37,608 nt of DNA, from the NCBI GenBank assembly GCA_016208255.1, contig JACQYK010000056.1, forward strand, positions 1 through 37,608. Reading direction: 5' to 3'. Every line of letters starts with the position of its first letter. The stretch's first letter is position 1. Both the position numbers and the translations under genes were made by a program. Below the pieces are notes generated by a model. That model saw only the letters and a program-made list of their open reading frames with translations. It had not been told where the DNA came from and did no database searches. Below, in pieces: positions 9,254 through 17,643 of this stretch. Source of the stretch: Deltaproteobacteria bacterium (GTDB lineage: Bacteria > Desulfobacterota > RBG-13-43-22).

Positions 9254-10465
9254 CTATTCGAAAACCCCCTCATTCAGTAAATGGACAAATTCTTCATTGG
9301 TCATTTTCAGGATCTCACTGCAGACATACTCCGTGTGCTCCCCTAACCGCGGGGCTCCCCGTTTTATTTCGTAAGGGGTCTCGGACATCTTCATCGAAAA
9401 TCCGCTGTAGGACACCTGGCCCATTTCCGAATGATCCAGTTCACGATAATATTGCCGATGTTTTAATTGCGGGTCCTTATCCAGTTGTTCACCATTCTGC
9501 GCCACCCCGGCCGACACCCCGGCGTTCTGAAGAAGCCTCATGATCTCTTCAGCTTCACAACCCTGGGTCCACTCTTCAATGAGTCTATTGAGCGGTTCCT
9601 GGTTTTCAAGTCTGTCCATCCGGGTGGCAAAACGGCGGTCTTCGATCCATTCCCGCCGTTCAAGGACCGTGCAAAAATTTTTCCATTCCTCATCGCTTTC
9701 AATGGCTATCGCGCACCAGCTGTTTTCACCTTGACAACGATAAACCCCCTGGGGGGCGGTATAGGCTGATCGGTTTCCGATTCTTTCCAGTTCCCGGCCG
9801 TTGGCCGTATACTCCAAAAGGACCGGTATCTGAAAGTGCAGAGCGGCTTCTAATTGGGAAACATCGAGGTATTGACCCTTGCCGGTCCTTCTTCGGTAAT
9901 CCAGTGCCGCCAGCAGGGCCAGGACATTGAATTTGGGAACAACAAAATCCGTGTAGGCCCCGCTGGGTAATGGCGGCCGGTCGGGCCAACCCGCCAGATG
10001 GCTTATTCCCGCTGCTCCGGTCAAGGTCAACCCAAATCCGGGAAGGGCGGCAAAGGGACCCGTCTGTCCATACATACAGGAACTCAACATAATGATGTCA
10101 GGCTTGATCTTTCTAAGGTCTTCATACCCCAGACCCAAACGGGCCATCGATCCCGGTGTATAGCTTTCGACTACGGCATCGGCCCATTTTACCAGCCTCT
10201 TAGCCACCTCAACCCCCAGGGGATGTTTGAGATTAAGGGCCATGCCGTATTTTTCCGCATTGGCAAAGGCAAAAAGGCCCGAACGGTCTATACCCGGGCT
10301 GTCTCCGGCAAAAGGAGACATGGTCCTCCAGGGATCGGGCCTATGCTCGGTTTCGATCTTGATCACCTCGGCGCCGTAGACGGCAAAATAATCGCAAGTA
10401 ATAGGGCCTAAGGCCGCCCAGGTAAAATCCAGAACCTTTAATCCTTCAAGGGCTGCTGTGGTCAT
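9254..10465 (-). CDS. Family III CoA-transferase (CaiB/BaiF), catalytic-type subunit
   Basis: This 403-residue protein belongs to the CaiB/BaiF family, which moves CoA between carboxylic acids through an aspartyl-CoA intermediate. The N-terminus LEGLKVLDFTWAALGPITCDYFAVYGAEVIKIE is typical. The expected nucleophile is Asp173 in GAYTDFVV, 16 residues before the LLAALDYRRRTGKGQYLDVS block. It starts 18 bp after the stop of a second family member that lacks the Asp, suggesting a heteromeric enzyme. The RBS is AAAGGAT. The pair sits between livG and livF, so the CoA acceptor is probably the imported acid. Members include formyl-, carnitine- and benzylsuccinate CoA-transferases; the specific substrate is unknown. 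Confidence 0.88.
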   Translation of the reverse strand: MTTAALEGLKVLDFTWAALGPITCDYFAVYGAEVIKIETEHRPDPWRTMSPFAGDSPGIDRSGLFAFANAEKYGMALNLKHPLGVEVAKRLVKWADAVVESYTPGSMARLGLGYEDLRKIKPDIIMLSSCMYGQTGPFAALPGFGLTLTGAAGISHLAGWPDRPPLPSGAYTDFVVPKFNVLALLAALDYRRRTGKGQYLDVSQLEAALHFQIPVLLEYTANGRELERIGNRSAYTAPQGVYRCQGENSWCAIAIESDEEWKNFCTVLERREWIEDRRFATRMDRLENQEPLNRLIEEWTQGCEAEEIMRLLQNAGVSAGVAQNGEQLDKDPQLKHRQYYRELDHSEMGQVSYSGFSMKMSETPYEIKRGAPRLGEHTEYVCSEILKMTNEEFVHLLNEGVFE

Positions 10466-10483
10466 ACTTATCCTTTCAAAAAA

Positions 10484-11746
10484 TTATATGGCGCCGGACT
10501 GCTTCAAAGCCGTCAGGCTTTCCCTGGTCAGCCCCAGTTCTTTTTCATAAATTTCCACGTTATGTTCGCCGATGAGAGGAGCCTGTCGCCATATCTTACA
10601 GATGGTCTCGGAAGACCGGAGGAATCCTCCGGGATAGGTCAGGTCTTGGGATAATTCCCGGTGTTCCACTTTTTGCCAATAGTCTCTATGATGAAGCTGC
10701 GGATGCTCCAATAGGTCTTTAGGAGTAAATACCGGCTGGATCAGGAGGTCTTTCTTGATAGCCTCATTGAAAAGCTCGGCTTTAGTTTTGGTTTTGAAAA
10801 AGCGGATGAAATATTCCTGTAACCGGTCCGCTTCTTCCTGGGATACGCATCCCCAGTCCAAGGAGGCCCAATCAAATTTTCTGATAAAATCGTCAGCCAT
10901 TCCTTCACGGTCCATGAACTCAACCACTGTCCCGGTGGCCAAGGGCCCCAGGGGTCCGGAAAAAGGGAAAAATAAAATATAACCATCTTTACAGGGCCAA
11001 ACGTAATTAATGGCCGTTTGTGAAGGGGGGGTTCTATGAACGGATCCCCGCCAACCTTCCCGGTGCAGAAGAGTCCACATCAAATGCGAGACGTGCCCCA
11101 CCTTTTCAAGACTGGCCTGCATGGAGACATCAATATGCTGCCCCTCTCCTGACCTGGCCCGCCGGTAAAGGGCCATCATGGTACCGACGGCCCCGTCAGC
11201 GCTTCCGTGCAGCCAGCCATGGGGAACATGGCTGACCGGAACGGGAGCCCGGTCAGGATCACCGGTTAAGAGCAGCTTGCCACTTAGAGCCCAGCAAACA
11301 ATATCCGCGCCCTTGTAGTCCTTATAAGGTCCGGTCTGTCCAAAAGGGGTTATTGAGGTTAAGATAATTCGAGGATTCACTTTTTTCAGCTCGGAATAGT
11401 CTAAGCCTAATTTCTCCATAAACCCGGGTTTAAAAGATTCGACCACGGCATCGGCGGTCTTAAGAAGCCTCTTGAAGATCTCCAAACCGTCCCGCCTTTC
11501 AATATCCAGGGTAATGCCTCGCTTGTTGGTATTGAAAGCAAACCAGTACAGGCTCTTTTCCAGGTGGGGATCATCATGAAAAAAAGGACCAAAATTTCGC
11601 GCCGAATCCCCGCCTGGTTTTTCAATTTTAATCACGTCTGCCCCTAAATCGCCCAGGAGCTTGCCGCAAAAGAGCCCCTTCTCATCAGTCAGGTCGAGGA
11701 TCCGATAGGGACTCAGCAACCCTTCCCTCATTCCCTGTTCCTTCAT
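10484..11746 (-). CDS. Family III CoA-transferase (CaiB/BaiF), paralogue lacking the catalytic Asp
   Basis: This 420-residue member has the usual N-terminus (SPYRILDLTDEKGLFCGKLLGDLGADVIKIE) and the block MMALYRRARSGEGQHIDVSM. Aligned by spacing to the downstream partner, the nucleophile position falls on Trp178 in VPHGWLHGSADG, flanked by His176 and His180. The Asp is therefore absent. In heteromeric family III enzymes such as benzylsuccinate CoA-transferase BbsEF, two related subunits work together, and the adjacency (18 bp) fits that model. It could also be a non-catalytic or divergent enzyme. GGAGG lies ten bases before the chosen ATG. The upstream neighbour is the truncated livG, 42 bp away. 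Confidence 0.82.
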   Translation of the reverse strand: MKEQGMREGLLSPYRILDLTDEKGLFCGKLLGDLGADVIKIEKPGGDSARNFGPFFHDDPHLEKSLYWFAFNTNKRGITLDIERRDGLEIFKRLLKTADAVVESFKPGFMEKLGLDYSELKKVNPRIILTSITPFGQTGPYKDYKGADIVCWALSGKLLLTGDPDRAPVPVSHVPHGWLHGSADGAVGTMMALYRRARSGEGQHIDVSMQASLEKVGHVSHLMWTLLHREGWRGSVHRTPPSQTAINYVWPCKDGYILFFPFSGPLGPLATGTVVEFMDREGMADDFIRKFDWASLDWGCVSQEEADRLQEYFIRFFKTKTKAELFNEAIKKDLLIQPVFTPKDLLEHPQLHHRDYWQKVEHRELSQDLTYPGGFLRSSETICKIWRQAPLIGEHNVEIYEKELGLTRESLTALKQSGAI

Positions 11747-11788
11747 GAACGCCTTGCCTCCTGGATTATTTCAAAGCGGTGCATCGGG

Positions 11789-12217
11789 TTATACTTCACT
11801 CCCCAGGTAAGCCTCAATAACATTTCTATCGGCCCTTATTTCTTCAGGCGAGCCATCAGCGATCTTCTCCCCATAACTCAGCACGGTGATCCTGTCGGAA
11901 AGTCCCATCACCGCTTTCATGTTGTGTTCGACCAGCACGATCGTCACCCCGTCATCTCTGATCTTCCTTATCAGGCTCATCATTATCATTATCTCGGTGG
12001 CGTTCATTCCAGTCACCGGTTCATCCAGCATCAACAAACTGGGCCTGGTGGCCAGGGCGATACACAGGCCAAGAATTCTCTGAAGGCCATGGGGCAGCTC
12101 ACTGGCGAATTTGTCCTCCCACCCGGCCAGTCCCATGGACTCGGTCAGTTCCAAGGCCCTTTCAGCCCTGAGACCCCCAAAACGTTTGCTCATCTTTTGG
12201 ACTTCAAGAAGTGCCAT
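11789..12217 (-). pseudogene. livG: LivG with an internal in-frame deletion (142 aa, no Walker A)
   Basis: The protein starts normally (MALLEVQKMSKRFGGL) but jumps at residue 16-18 to RAERALELTESMGLAGW, which in a full LivG lies after residue 127. Aligned with the second LivG in this window (36729-37574), FGGL ends at residue 16 in both, while the next landmark '(M/L)GL' ends at 30 here and 141 there. So 111 residues, 333 bp, are missing in frame. The lost part contains Walker A, the Q-loop and most of the helical lobe. The signature region (ELPHGLQRILGLCIALA), Walker B (LLMLDEPVTGMN) and the H-loop (LVEHNM) remain. ATP binding should be lost. Position and RBS (AAAGG) are those of a normal livG, 6 bp after livM. 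A misassembly is the main alternative. Confidence 0.85.
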
Positions 12218-12223
12218 GACCTT

Positions 12224-13207
12224 TCACCCTGTTTCTGGTTTTTGATAATTCCTTTTTAAGGCCCTGATTCTGTCGGGTAAACTGATGAGACCATCGGGAA
12301 GGAAGAAAATCACTACTAAAACGAGTACGGCATAAAATAACGGCGCGTAGATCTTTGCCCCCCGCAGAAGCTCAGGCACTATCGTTAAAAAAATGGCGCC
12401 GATCACCGGTCCGAGCAGTGATTTCATACCCCCGACTACACACAACAGGAAAACCATCACCGATACCCAGACCCCAAACTCCATAGGGGCGATATACGTA
12501 TTATAATGCCCGTAGAGACTGCCGGTTATCCCGGCAAAAAAGGAGCCGATGCCGAAAGACAGCAATCGATAGCCATAAACGTTGACCCCAATACTTTCCG
12601 TCAGGGTGTCATTGGCCTTAATAGCTGAAAATACTCTTCCCAGACGGGACTTTTCGATCCTGTAGATAATCAACGCAGAAATTAAAACAATTCCTATCGT
12701 CAGAAAATAATAGGGTATCTTTCCGACAAATTTGATCTCTAAGCCCAGGGGGAGATGAATCGAATTCGGAACCGGTAGGCCCGTAAGTCCTTCTTTTCCT
12801 CCCAGGCCCGGCCAATGGGAAAAGGCCAACACGACTACTTCGCCGAAAGCAAGGGTAATGATGGCGAACATAAGACCTTTGACTCTCAGGAAGATAGAAC
12901 CTGCCAGCACGGCGACAGATCCCGCTATTACTCCTGCCAGCGGCAAGGCCGCCCAGAAGGGCCACCTCAGTTTCATGGACAGTATGGCTGAGGCGTAGGC
13001 CCCAATTCCCATAAAAGCCGCAATACAAAGGGTAAAGAGGCCGGTAATCTCCAGCAGGTGGAGGCTGACACACAAAATCACCCACATTCCGGCCAAAATC
13101 AAAATATGCAACAGATAGAGGTTTTTGGTGATGAAGGGAAAAACTAATATAAAGACCAACAGAATGGCGTAGACCAATTCTGGTATCCAGTTTTTACTAT
13201 GCTTCAT
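12224..13207 (-). CDS. livM: Branched-chain-type ABC transporter permease LivM (first Liv system)
   Basis: A 327-residue integral membrane protein with about nine or ten hydrophobic segments. It carries the permease loop TLTESIGVNVYGYRLLSFGIGSFFAGITGSLYGHY, which is followed by the conserved SVMVFLLCVVGGMKSLLGPVIGAIFL block. It pairs with LivH to form the membrane channel. Its start overlaps the livH stop by 11 bp (13197-13207), and livG begins 6 bp after its end, so translation is coupled. No lesions are visible. With LivG deleted, activity of the complex is in doubt. Confidence 0.92.
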   Translation of the reverse strand: MKHSKNWIPELVYAILLVFILVFPFITKNLYLLHILILAGMWVILCVSLHLLEITGLFTLCIAAFMGIGAYASAILSMKLRWPFWAALPLAGVIAGSVAVLAGSIFLRVKGLMFAIITLAFGEVVVLAFSHWPGLGGKEGLTGLPVPNSIHLPLGLEIKFVGKIPYYFLTIGIVLISALIIYRIEKSRLGRVFSAIKANDTLTESIGVNVYGYRLLSFGIGSFFAGITGSLYGHYNTYIAPMEFGVWVSVMVFLLCVVGGMKSLLGPVIGAIFLTIVPELLRGAKIYAPLFYAVLVLVVIFFLPDGLISLPDRIRALKRNYQKPETG

Positions 13208-14048
13208 GGCCGAACAACCCCCTTGGTCTGATTAACAAGATAATGATGATAAGTAAAAAACCGGCAATCTCCGATACCGCCGAACCAAAAAAATGATAAC
13301 TGAAGACTTCCGTAAATCCAATGATGAGCCCGGCGGCACAGGTTCCGCCGATACTGCCTATCCCCCCCAAAGCCACCACGATAATGGCTTTGAAAACAGC
13401 CCAGGGTCCCTGGAAGACATTGACGTATAAAATCGGAGCCAGCAATCCGCCGGCGGCAGCAGCCAGGAGGGCCCCTATAAAAAAGGCAATATAAGAGACG
13501 CGGTCTATATTGACTCCCTGCAGCAAGGCCCCTTCCATGTTTTGCGGGACAGCCCGCATGGCCAATCCCAGCTTGGTTGATCGCGTAAAAACATAGACTG
13601 CGACCAGCAGAACCGCCGAAATCAGAATCACGGCTATTCGTTCGTTCGAAATCCGCGAAGTCCAAATTTCGGTCATACCGGAAAAGGGAGAGGTAATGGA
13701 TACATCCTTCTCTCCAAAGACAATCAGGGCAATGGCCGCGATCAAGAGCTGTAATCCGAGGGCCACCACCAGAGGGGCGGTAACCTGTCCCCGGAAGGGT
13801 TTAAAGAAAAACCTGTCAATCCCTATGCCAATGCCCCCGATAGCTACCATGGTGATGAGAAGGGATAAGCCATAGTTGAGCCCCAATCGACCGAATAAGA
13901 TGACTACCCCCCACCCCCCCAGCATGTACAGCTCACCATGGGCAAAATTAAAGATCCTGGCCACCCCAAAAATAAGAGAAAAGCCCAGGGCGATCAGAAT
14001 ATAGGTCAAACTCATGGTCAGACCATTCAGAAGAATCTGGATGAACAT
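13197..14048 (-). CDS. livH: Branched-chain-type ABC transporter permease LivH (first Liv system)
   Basis: A 283-residue polytopic membrane protein. The LivH hallmark LIALGFSLIFGVARIFNFAHGELYMLGG is at about residues 18-45, and the EAA-like loop TKLGLAMRAVPQNMEGALLQGVNIDRV is in the middle. The C-terminus VALGGIGSIGG ... LIRPRGLFG is standard. It forms the channel with LivM. It follows livK after a 186-bp gap that contains a perfect hairpin (14126-14149), which may lower permease expression relative to the binding protein. Confidence 0.92.
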   Translation of the reverse strand: MFIQILLNGLTMSLTYILIALGFSLIFGVARIFNFAHGELYMLGGWGVVILFGRLGLNYGLSLLITMVAIGGIGIGIDRFFFKPFRGQVTAPLVVALGLQLLIAAIALIVFGEKDVSITSPFSGMTEIWTSRISNERIAVILISAVLLVAVYVFTRSTKLGLAMRAVPQNMEGALLQGVNIDRVSYIAFFIGALLAAAAGGLLAPILYVNVFQGPWAVFKAIIVVALGGIGSIGGTCAAGLIIGFTEVFSYHFFGSAVSEIAGFLLIIIILLIRPRGLFGHEA

Positions 14049-14234
14049 GATAATATCCCCTGGATGTTTACAGAGCGAAAATCGGGTTCATCACCCAACC
14101 ATTTCTCTGTTTCATATTCGGTGGTGTCAAGCCCCTGGCGGGGCTTGACGGTATAATTAAACTTCCCCCGCCCACCGGCCTTTTTGCTGTCAAGAGAAGG
14201 CGGGGAGATCTGCCTGTTTTCTTTTATTGGACCC
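14049..14234. repeat. livK-livH spacer with family 2 repeat and perfect hairpin
   Basis: GTCAAGCCCC (14126-14135) pairs perfectly with GGGGCTTGAC (14140-14149) around loop TGGC. The flanking GGTG...GACGGT matches family 2 copies at about 6617-6647, 21801-21834 (inverted) and 23358-23373 (partial). Its position between the binding-protein gene and the permease gene is a common place for mRNA-stabilising REP-like stems. Confidence 0.65.
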
Positions 14235-15431
14235 TTAACGCACAATAATCCTGACTTTTTCCGGAGGTACAATGAACACACCCACATCCTTACCGTCAAC
14301 GACTTTGCTGATGTGTACCGGGTAGATCAGGTTATGGTTGATTCCGTATCTTTCCTTTCCGCCCCATTTGCAGGGGCCGAAAACCGTGCTGTCAAAAACC
14401 ATACTCTCCATGGCCGCCTTAATTTTATCCGTGTCATCGACCGTTCCGGCCTTGACGATCCCTTGGAGAACCAGGGGCAAAAAGTTAACTGGAGTTAACC
14501 CACCGGCATCGGCCCAATTTTTACCCGAGGCCTCCCACTCCGCTTTCCATTTCTTTATCAGGGGAGTGGCCAATGGCCCTTCGACTATGGAGGCGGAGGT
14601 GTAATAATTTTCCATGAATTTTTTATCAACCACTTTGATCAATGCGTCCGCCTCTGTAGGGGTGGAAGTAGCCATGAGGCCTTTATACCCGAGCTCCCGG
14701 GCTGCCTTGACCTGGAGTGCCTGGTGAGGCGCCGGGCCTCCGCAGAGGATCAGATCGGGCTTGTTGGCCACGATCTTCGTCATACTGGGATAGAAATCTT
14801 TCGTATCCGGAGGATACCAAACGGATTCAAGCTGCTTAAGTCCCAATATACGGCAGGAAGCTACCACCTCTCCTTCGGCGCTTCTTCCGGATTCGGTATC
14901 CCAATCCAATTTCTGGACGGTTTTGACACCTAACTTGTCTTTAAGATACTCCAGGAAGGGAATAAACATTTCCCCGACTCCCATAAAGGCCCTGAAACAG
15001 TAGGGTTTATCCTGACCCAGGGCATCCAAGGCGTTGTTCACCACCACGTTGATCACCTTATTTTCATTGAGAAGGGGCTTGATGGCATTCAGCTCACCGC
15101 CTCCCAATGGACCCAGGATAAATTTCACCTTGTCCTGATAAATTAATTTTTCAGTGACCTTTCTGGCCTCAGAAGGCACATACTTGGTATCCTCCTTAAA
15201 GAGTTTTATTAAATACTTTTTTCCGCCAACCGTAAGGCCGCCTTTGGCGTTAATCTGATCGGCCTGATACTGAATCACATTGTGAAAGGGTTGACCCCAG
15301 GTAGCACCAGGTCCGGTCATGGGCCAGATGGAACCGATCTTGATCTCATCTGCTGCCAGGGCCGGATATCCATATAAAGATAAACCAACCATCACCCCTG
15401 CCAACACTAGGAACAGAAATGTCTTCCTCAT
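14235..15431 (-). CDS. livK: Periplasmic substrate-binding protein LivK-type (first Liv system)
   Basis: A 398-residue protein with a clear signal peptide (MRKTFLFLVLAGVMVGLSL ... ALA-ADE, cleavage near residue 27). It carries the type I periplasmic binding fold of Liv/amide/aromatic-acid binding proteins: IKIGSIWPMTGPGATWGQ, the KLFKEDTKYVPSEARKV block, then FILGPLGGGELNAIKPLLNE. It captures the ligand in the periplasm and delivers it to LivHM. The neighbours (CoA ligases, CoA-transferases) argue for a carboxylic acid rather than leucine. AGGAGG lies just upstream of the ATG. The 127-bp gap to the upstream isomerase gene is AT-rich and may hold a promoter, but no convincing -35/-10 pair was found. 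Confidence 0.92.
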   Translation of the reverse strand: MRKTFLFLVLAGVMVGLSLYGYPALAADEIKIGSIWPMTGPGATWGQPFHNVIQYQADQINAKGGLTVGGKKYLIKLFKEDTKYVPSEARKVTEKLIYQDKVKFILGPLGGGELNAIKPLLNENKVINVVVNNALDALGQDKPYCFRAFMGVGEMFIPFLEYLKDKLGVKTVQKLDWDTESGRSAEGEVVASCRILGLKQLESVWYPPDTKDFYPSMTKIVANKPDLILCGGPAPHQALQVKAARELGYKGLMATSTPTEADALIKVVDKKFMENYYTSASIVEGPLATPLIKKWKAEWEASGKNWADAGGLTPVNFLPLVLQGIVKAGTVDDTDKIKAAMESMVFDSTVFGPCKWGGKERYGINHNLIYPVHISKVVDGKDVGVFIVPPEKVRIIVR

Positions 15432-15558
15432 AATTTTTCCTCCTTTAGTTTTTTATGCACCCATTTCAGATGCATATTTCTGTTGCTTTTTTTAGGCTGC
15501 CTCCTGTCGCCAAGTAACCATAATTTTTTAATACAATAATATTTTTAATATGTTCCCC

Positions 15559-16539
15559 TTATTTCCCAAAGATAACTTTACTTAAGATTTCTTGTGTACT
15601 CATTGCATCCAGGGTACCTTGGGCCCTTTTTAATTCTTGATAGTCAATTCGGTTGAGCATGGCCACCAAACGATTCAGATTCTTAATACAAAGAGTTGCA
15701 GCAGTTAAGGCATCTTCTCTATACGGGTAGATGTCAAGCCCCAACCAACCCTCGTATTCTGTTACGTCAAGGTAATACAGAAACTCTAAGGATTCTGCAA
15801 TATGGACAGATCCGACGATGAGATCGTCGTCCCACTCACCGTAGGCATCGTTGAAATGGATATTGAAGAGTCGTCCGTGGCGCTTTAAAAGAGCAACGGA
15901 CTCGCCAGGCTTCTCCCTACTCATTAGTGCATGCCCAAAGTCCAAAGTAACCCCAACGTTTTCCCCACATTGTAAGGCCAAGTAAAGGGCCTTTGCTGCA
16001 TTTCCCACAGTCAAATACATCCTGGGTTCCTTAAGCTTATACTCCAGGCATATTCTTATTTTTGGATTGAATTTGGCGATTTCTTTAATGGATTCGACCA
16101 AGGTCTCCAGATGTCTCACATAGTTTATTTGAAAAGTATAATCGAACCCGTCACTTCCTAACCAAAGAGTAATTGATGGACAGTCCATCAGCTCAGCCAT
16201 TTCTATAGTTTGTTTGCAGACATCAACAGCTTCCTTTCTCAGTTTTTTGTTGCTGTGGGTAATGGAACCCAGTTTAAATTTCCTGTCTCCAAAGGTATCA
16301 GCAAGTATTCCTGTAATCTGAAGGCCCTTCTCATTCACCCAACGTTTGAAAGTTTTTGGCCTCACCCCAGCCAGTTGAGAAGAAATCAACTCAATCCCCT
16401 CAATACCTTTTATAGAGGCAGCAATATCGATAAGCTCCTTTATTCCATAGGCGCGATCGAGATACCCTAGAGGTACAAAACGATCAGCACATCCGCCTAA
16501 ACACCAAAGTCCGGCAGAATACTTGAATTTTTTCGCCAT
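15559..16539 (-). CDS. TIM-barrel sugar isomerase/epimerase (xylose isomerase-like, AP endonuclease 2 family)
   Basis: A 326-residue single-domain TIM barrel. Likely metal ligands on successive strands are the Glu in RICLEYKLKEP (about residue 155), the Asp-His in VTLDFGHALMS (about 197-200), the His in FNIHFNDAYGEWD and the Asp in WLGLDIYPYRED. The layout resembles tagatose-3-epimerase and rhamnose-isomerase relatives, which use Mn2+ to move a carbonyl or invert a carbon in a keto-sugar. It follows the PfkB kinase by 43 bp, downstream of LacI, so it belongs to the sugar module rather than the Liv cluster. Its DNA looks more A+T-rich than the flanking genes, hinting at separate ancestry. The substrate is not identifiable. 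Confidence 0.78.
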   Translation of the reverse strand: MAKKFKYSAGLWCLGGCADRFVPLGYLDRAYGIKELIDIAASIKGIEGIELISSQLAGVRPKTFKRWVNEKGLQITGILADTFGDRKFKLGSITHSNKKLRKEAVDVCKQTIEMAELMDCPSITLWLGSDGFDYTFQINYVRHLETLVESIKEIAKFNPKIRICLEYKLKEPRMYLTVGNAAKALYLALQCGENVGVTLDFGHALMSREKPGESVALLKRHGRLFNIHFNDAYGEWDDDLIVGSVHIAESLEFLYYLDVTEYEGWLGLDIYPYREDALTAATLCIKNLNRLVAMLNRIDYQELKRAQGTLDAMSTQEILSKVIFGK

Positions 16540-16582
16540 CTTTTATACCTTTTCTTGATTGTTATCCCCTTGTCGCATTCAG

Positions 16583-17545
16583 TTAACTGCTCATCGGCAG
16601 TCTTTCGGCCGAATTCATAAATAAGATGGTTGACTCCAAATCGACGATGCCGGCATCCGACCCCAATCCCTGAATGACCAGGGCGCCGGCGGCTGTGCCC
16701 AGCCAGGCTGCCTTTCCCAGATCCCAACCCAGGGAAAGACCCCTAATGAATCCGGCACAATAGGCATCGCCGCATCCCGTAGAATCGACTACCGGGACTT
16801 TCAGGGCGGTGATCCGGATTTCTTTCAGTCGATCATTTTCAAACCATCCGATGCTGCTGCCATCCGCTCCCATTTTGAACACCGTGTGTTTGGCCCCCCG
16901 ATCCAGAAAAAACCGGATGACCTCCTGTCGATCGGTAAGGCCGCAGATCATGACTGCTTCCTCAAATCCGGGCATGAAATAATCAACGTAGGGCAGGCAA
17001 ACCGAAACTTTTTCCAGTAGATCAGGGCGATCCATGGCCAACAAATCATAGGTCGTGGTCACCCCGTGTTCTTTGGCGAACTTAAAAACTTTCTTCATGG
17101 GGGGCCCGTCGAGCCTGGGCATGAGGGGGGTCCCGCCGATATGTAAAAATTCCGCATCGGTTATGATTGACAGATTAACGTCCTCATAACTCAAAACTTC
17201 ACTCGTCCCGGGAACATGCAGGGCGGGGCGTTCTCCATTCGGCCGGATCGGCAGCATGGTGGCTGAAGTTTGGACCCCCTTTTTCCTGACCAAAGCCCTG
17301 GTATTGATCCCGTACCTTTGCATAGTCGTTTCGACGAAATTGCCCAGTTCATCCTCACCCAGGGCCCCCATGGCGAATACCTGCATACCCAGTTTTGCCA
17401 AATCGACACTGGTTCCGGCCGCCGTTCCGGCCACGGTGATTCGGATTTCCTCCAAAATACTGAGATTTTGTCCCTCAGGAATATGAGTCACCGGCCGTCC
17501 CAAAACATCGGCGATATGAATCCCGAGGCTGACCACTTTGGCCAT
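16583..17545 (-). CDS. PfkB-family carbohydrate kinase
   Basis: A 320-residue ribokinase-fold protein that phosphorylates a sugar or nucleoside with ATP. An N-terminal substrate region contains GTAAGTSVDLAKLGMQVFAMGALGEDELG. The C-terminal PfkB signature with catalytic Asp reads VPVVDSTGCGDAYCAGFIRGLSLGW, where the anion hole DSTGCGDAY is intact. VFKMGADGSSIGW is the usual ATP-side strand. It starts 98 bp after the LacI gene and has a good RBS (GAGGAG). Together with the FGGY kinase and the isomerase it suggests two phosphorylation steps in sugar breakdown, for example 2-keto-3-deoxy or pentulose intermediates. The family is firm; the substrate is open. Confidence 0.88.
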   Translation of the reverse strand: MAKVVSLGIHIADVLGRPVTHIPEGQNLSILEEIRITVAGTAAGTSVDLAKLGMQVFAMGALGEDELGNFVETTMQRYGINTRALVRKKGVQTSATMLPIRPNGERPALHVPGTSEVLSYEDVNLSIITDAEFLHIGGTPLMPRLDGPPMKKVFKFAKEHGVTTTYDLLAMDRPDLLEKVSVCLPYVDYFMPGFEEAVMICGLTDRQEVIRFFLDRGAKHTVFKMGADGSSIGWFENDRLKEIRITALKVPVVDSTGCGDAYCAGFIRGLSLGWDLGKAAWLGTAAGALVIQGLGSDAGIVDLESTILFMNSAERLPMSS

Positions 17546-17643
17546 ACGATGCTCCTCTTTTAACGCCTGTTCTTAATTGAGTTTTAAATCCCTGGATAGA
17601 TTTCCGTTATTTTAATGGTCGAAAATGAACAGTTGCCTTCTTG

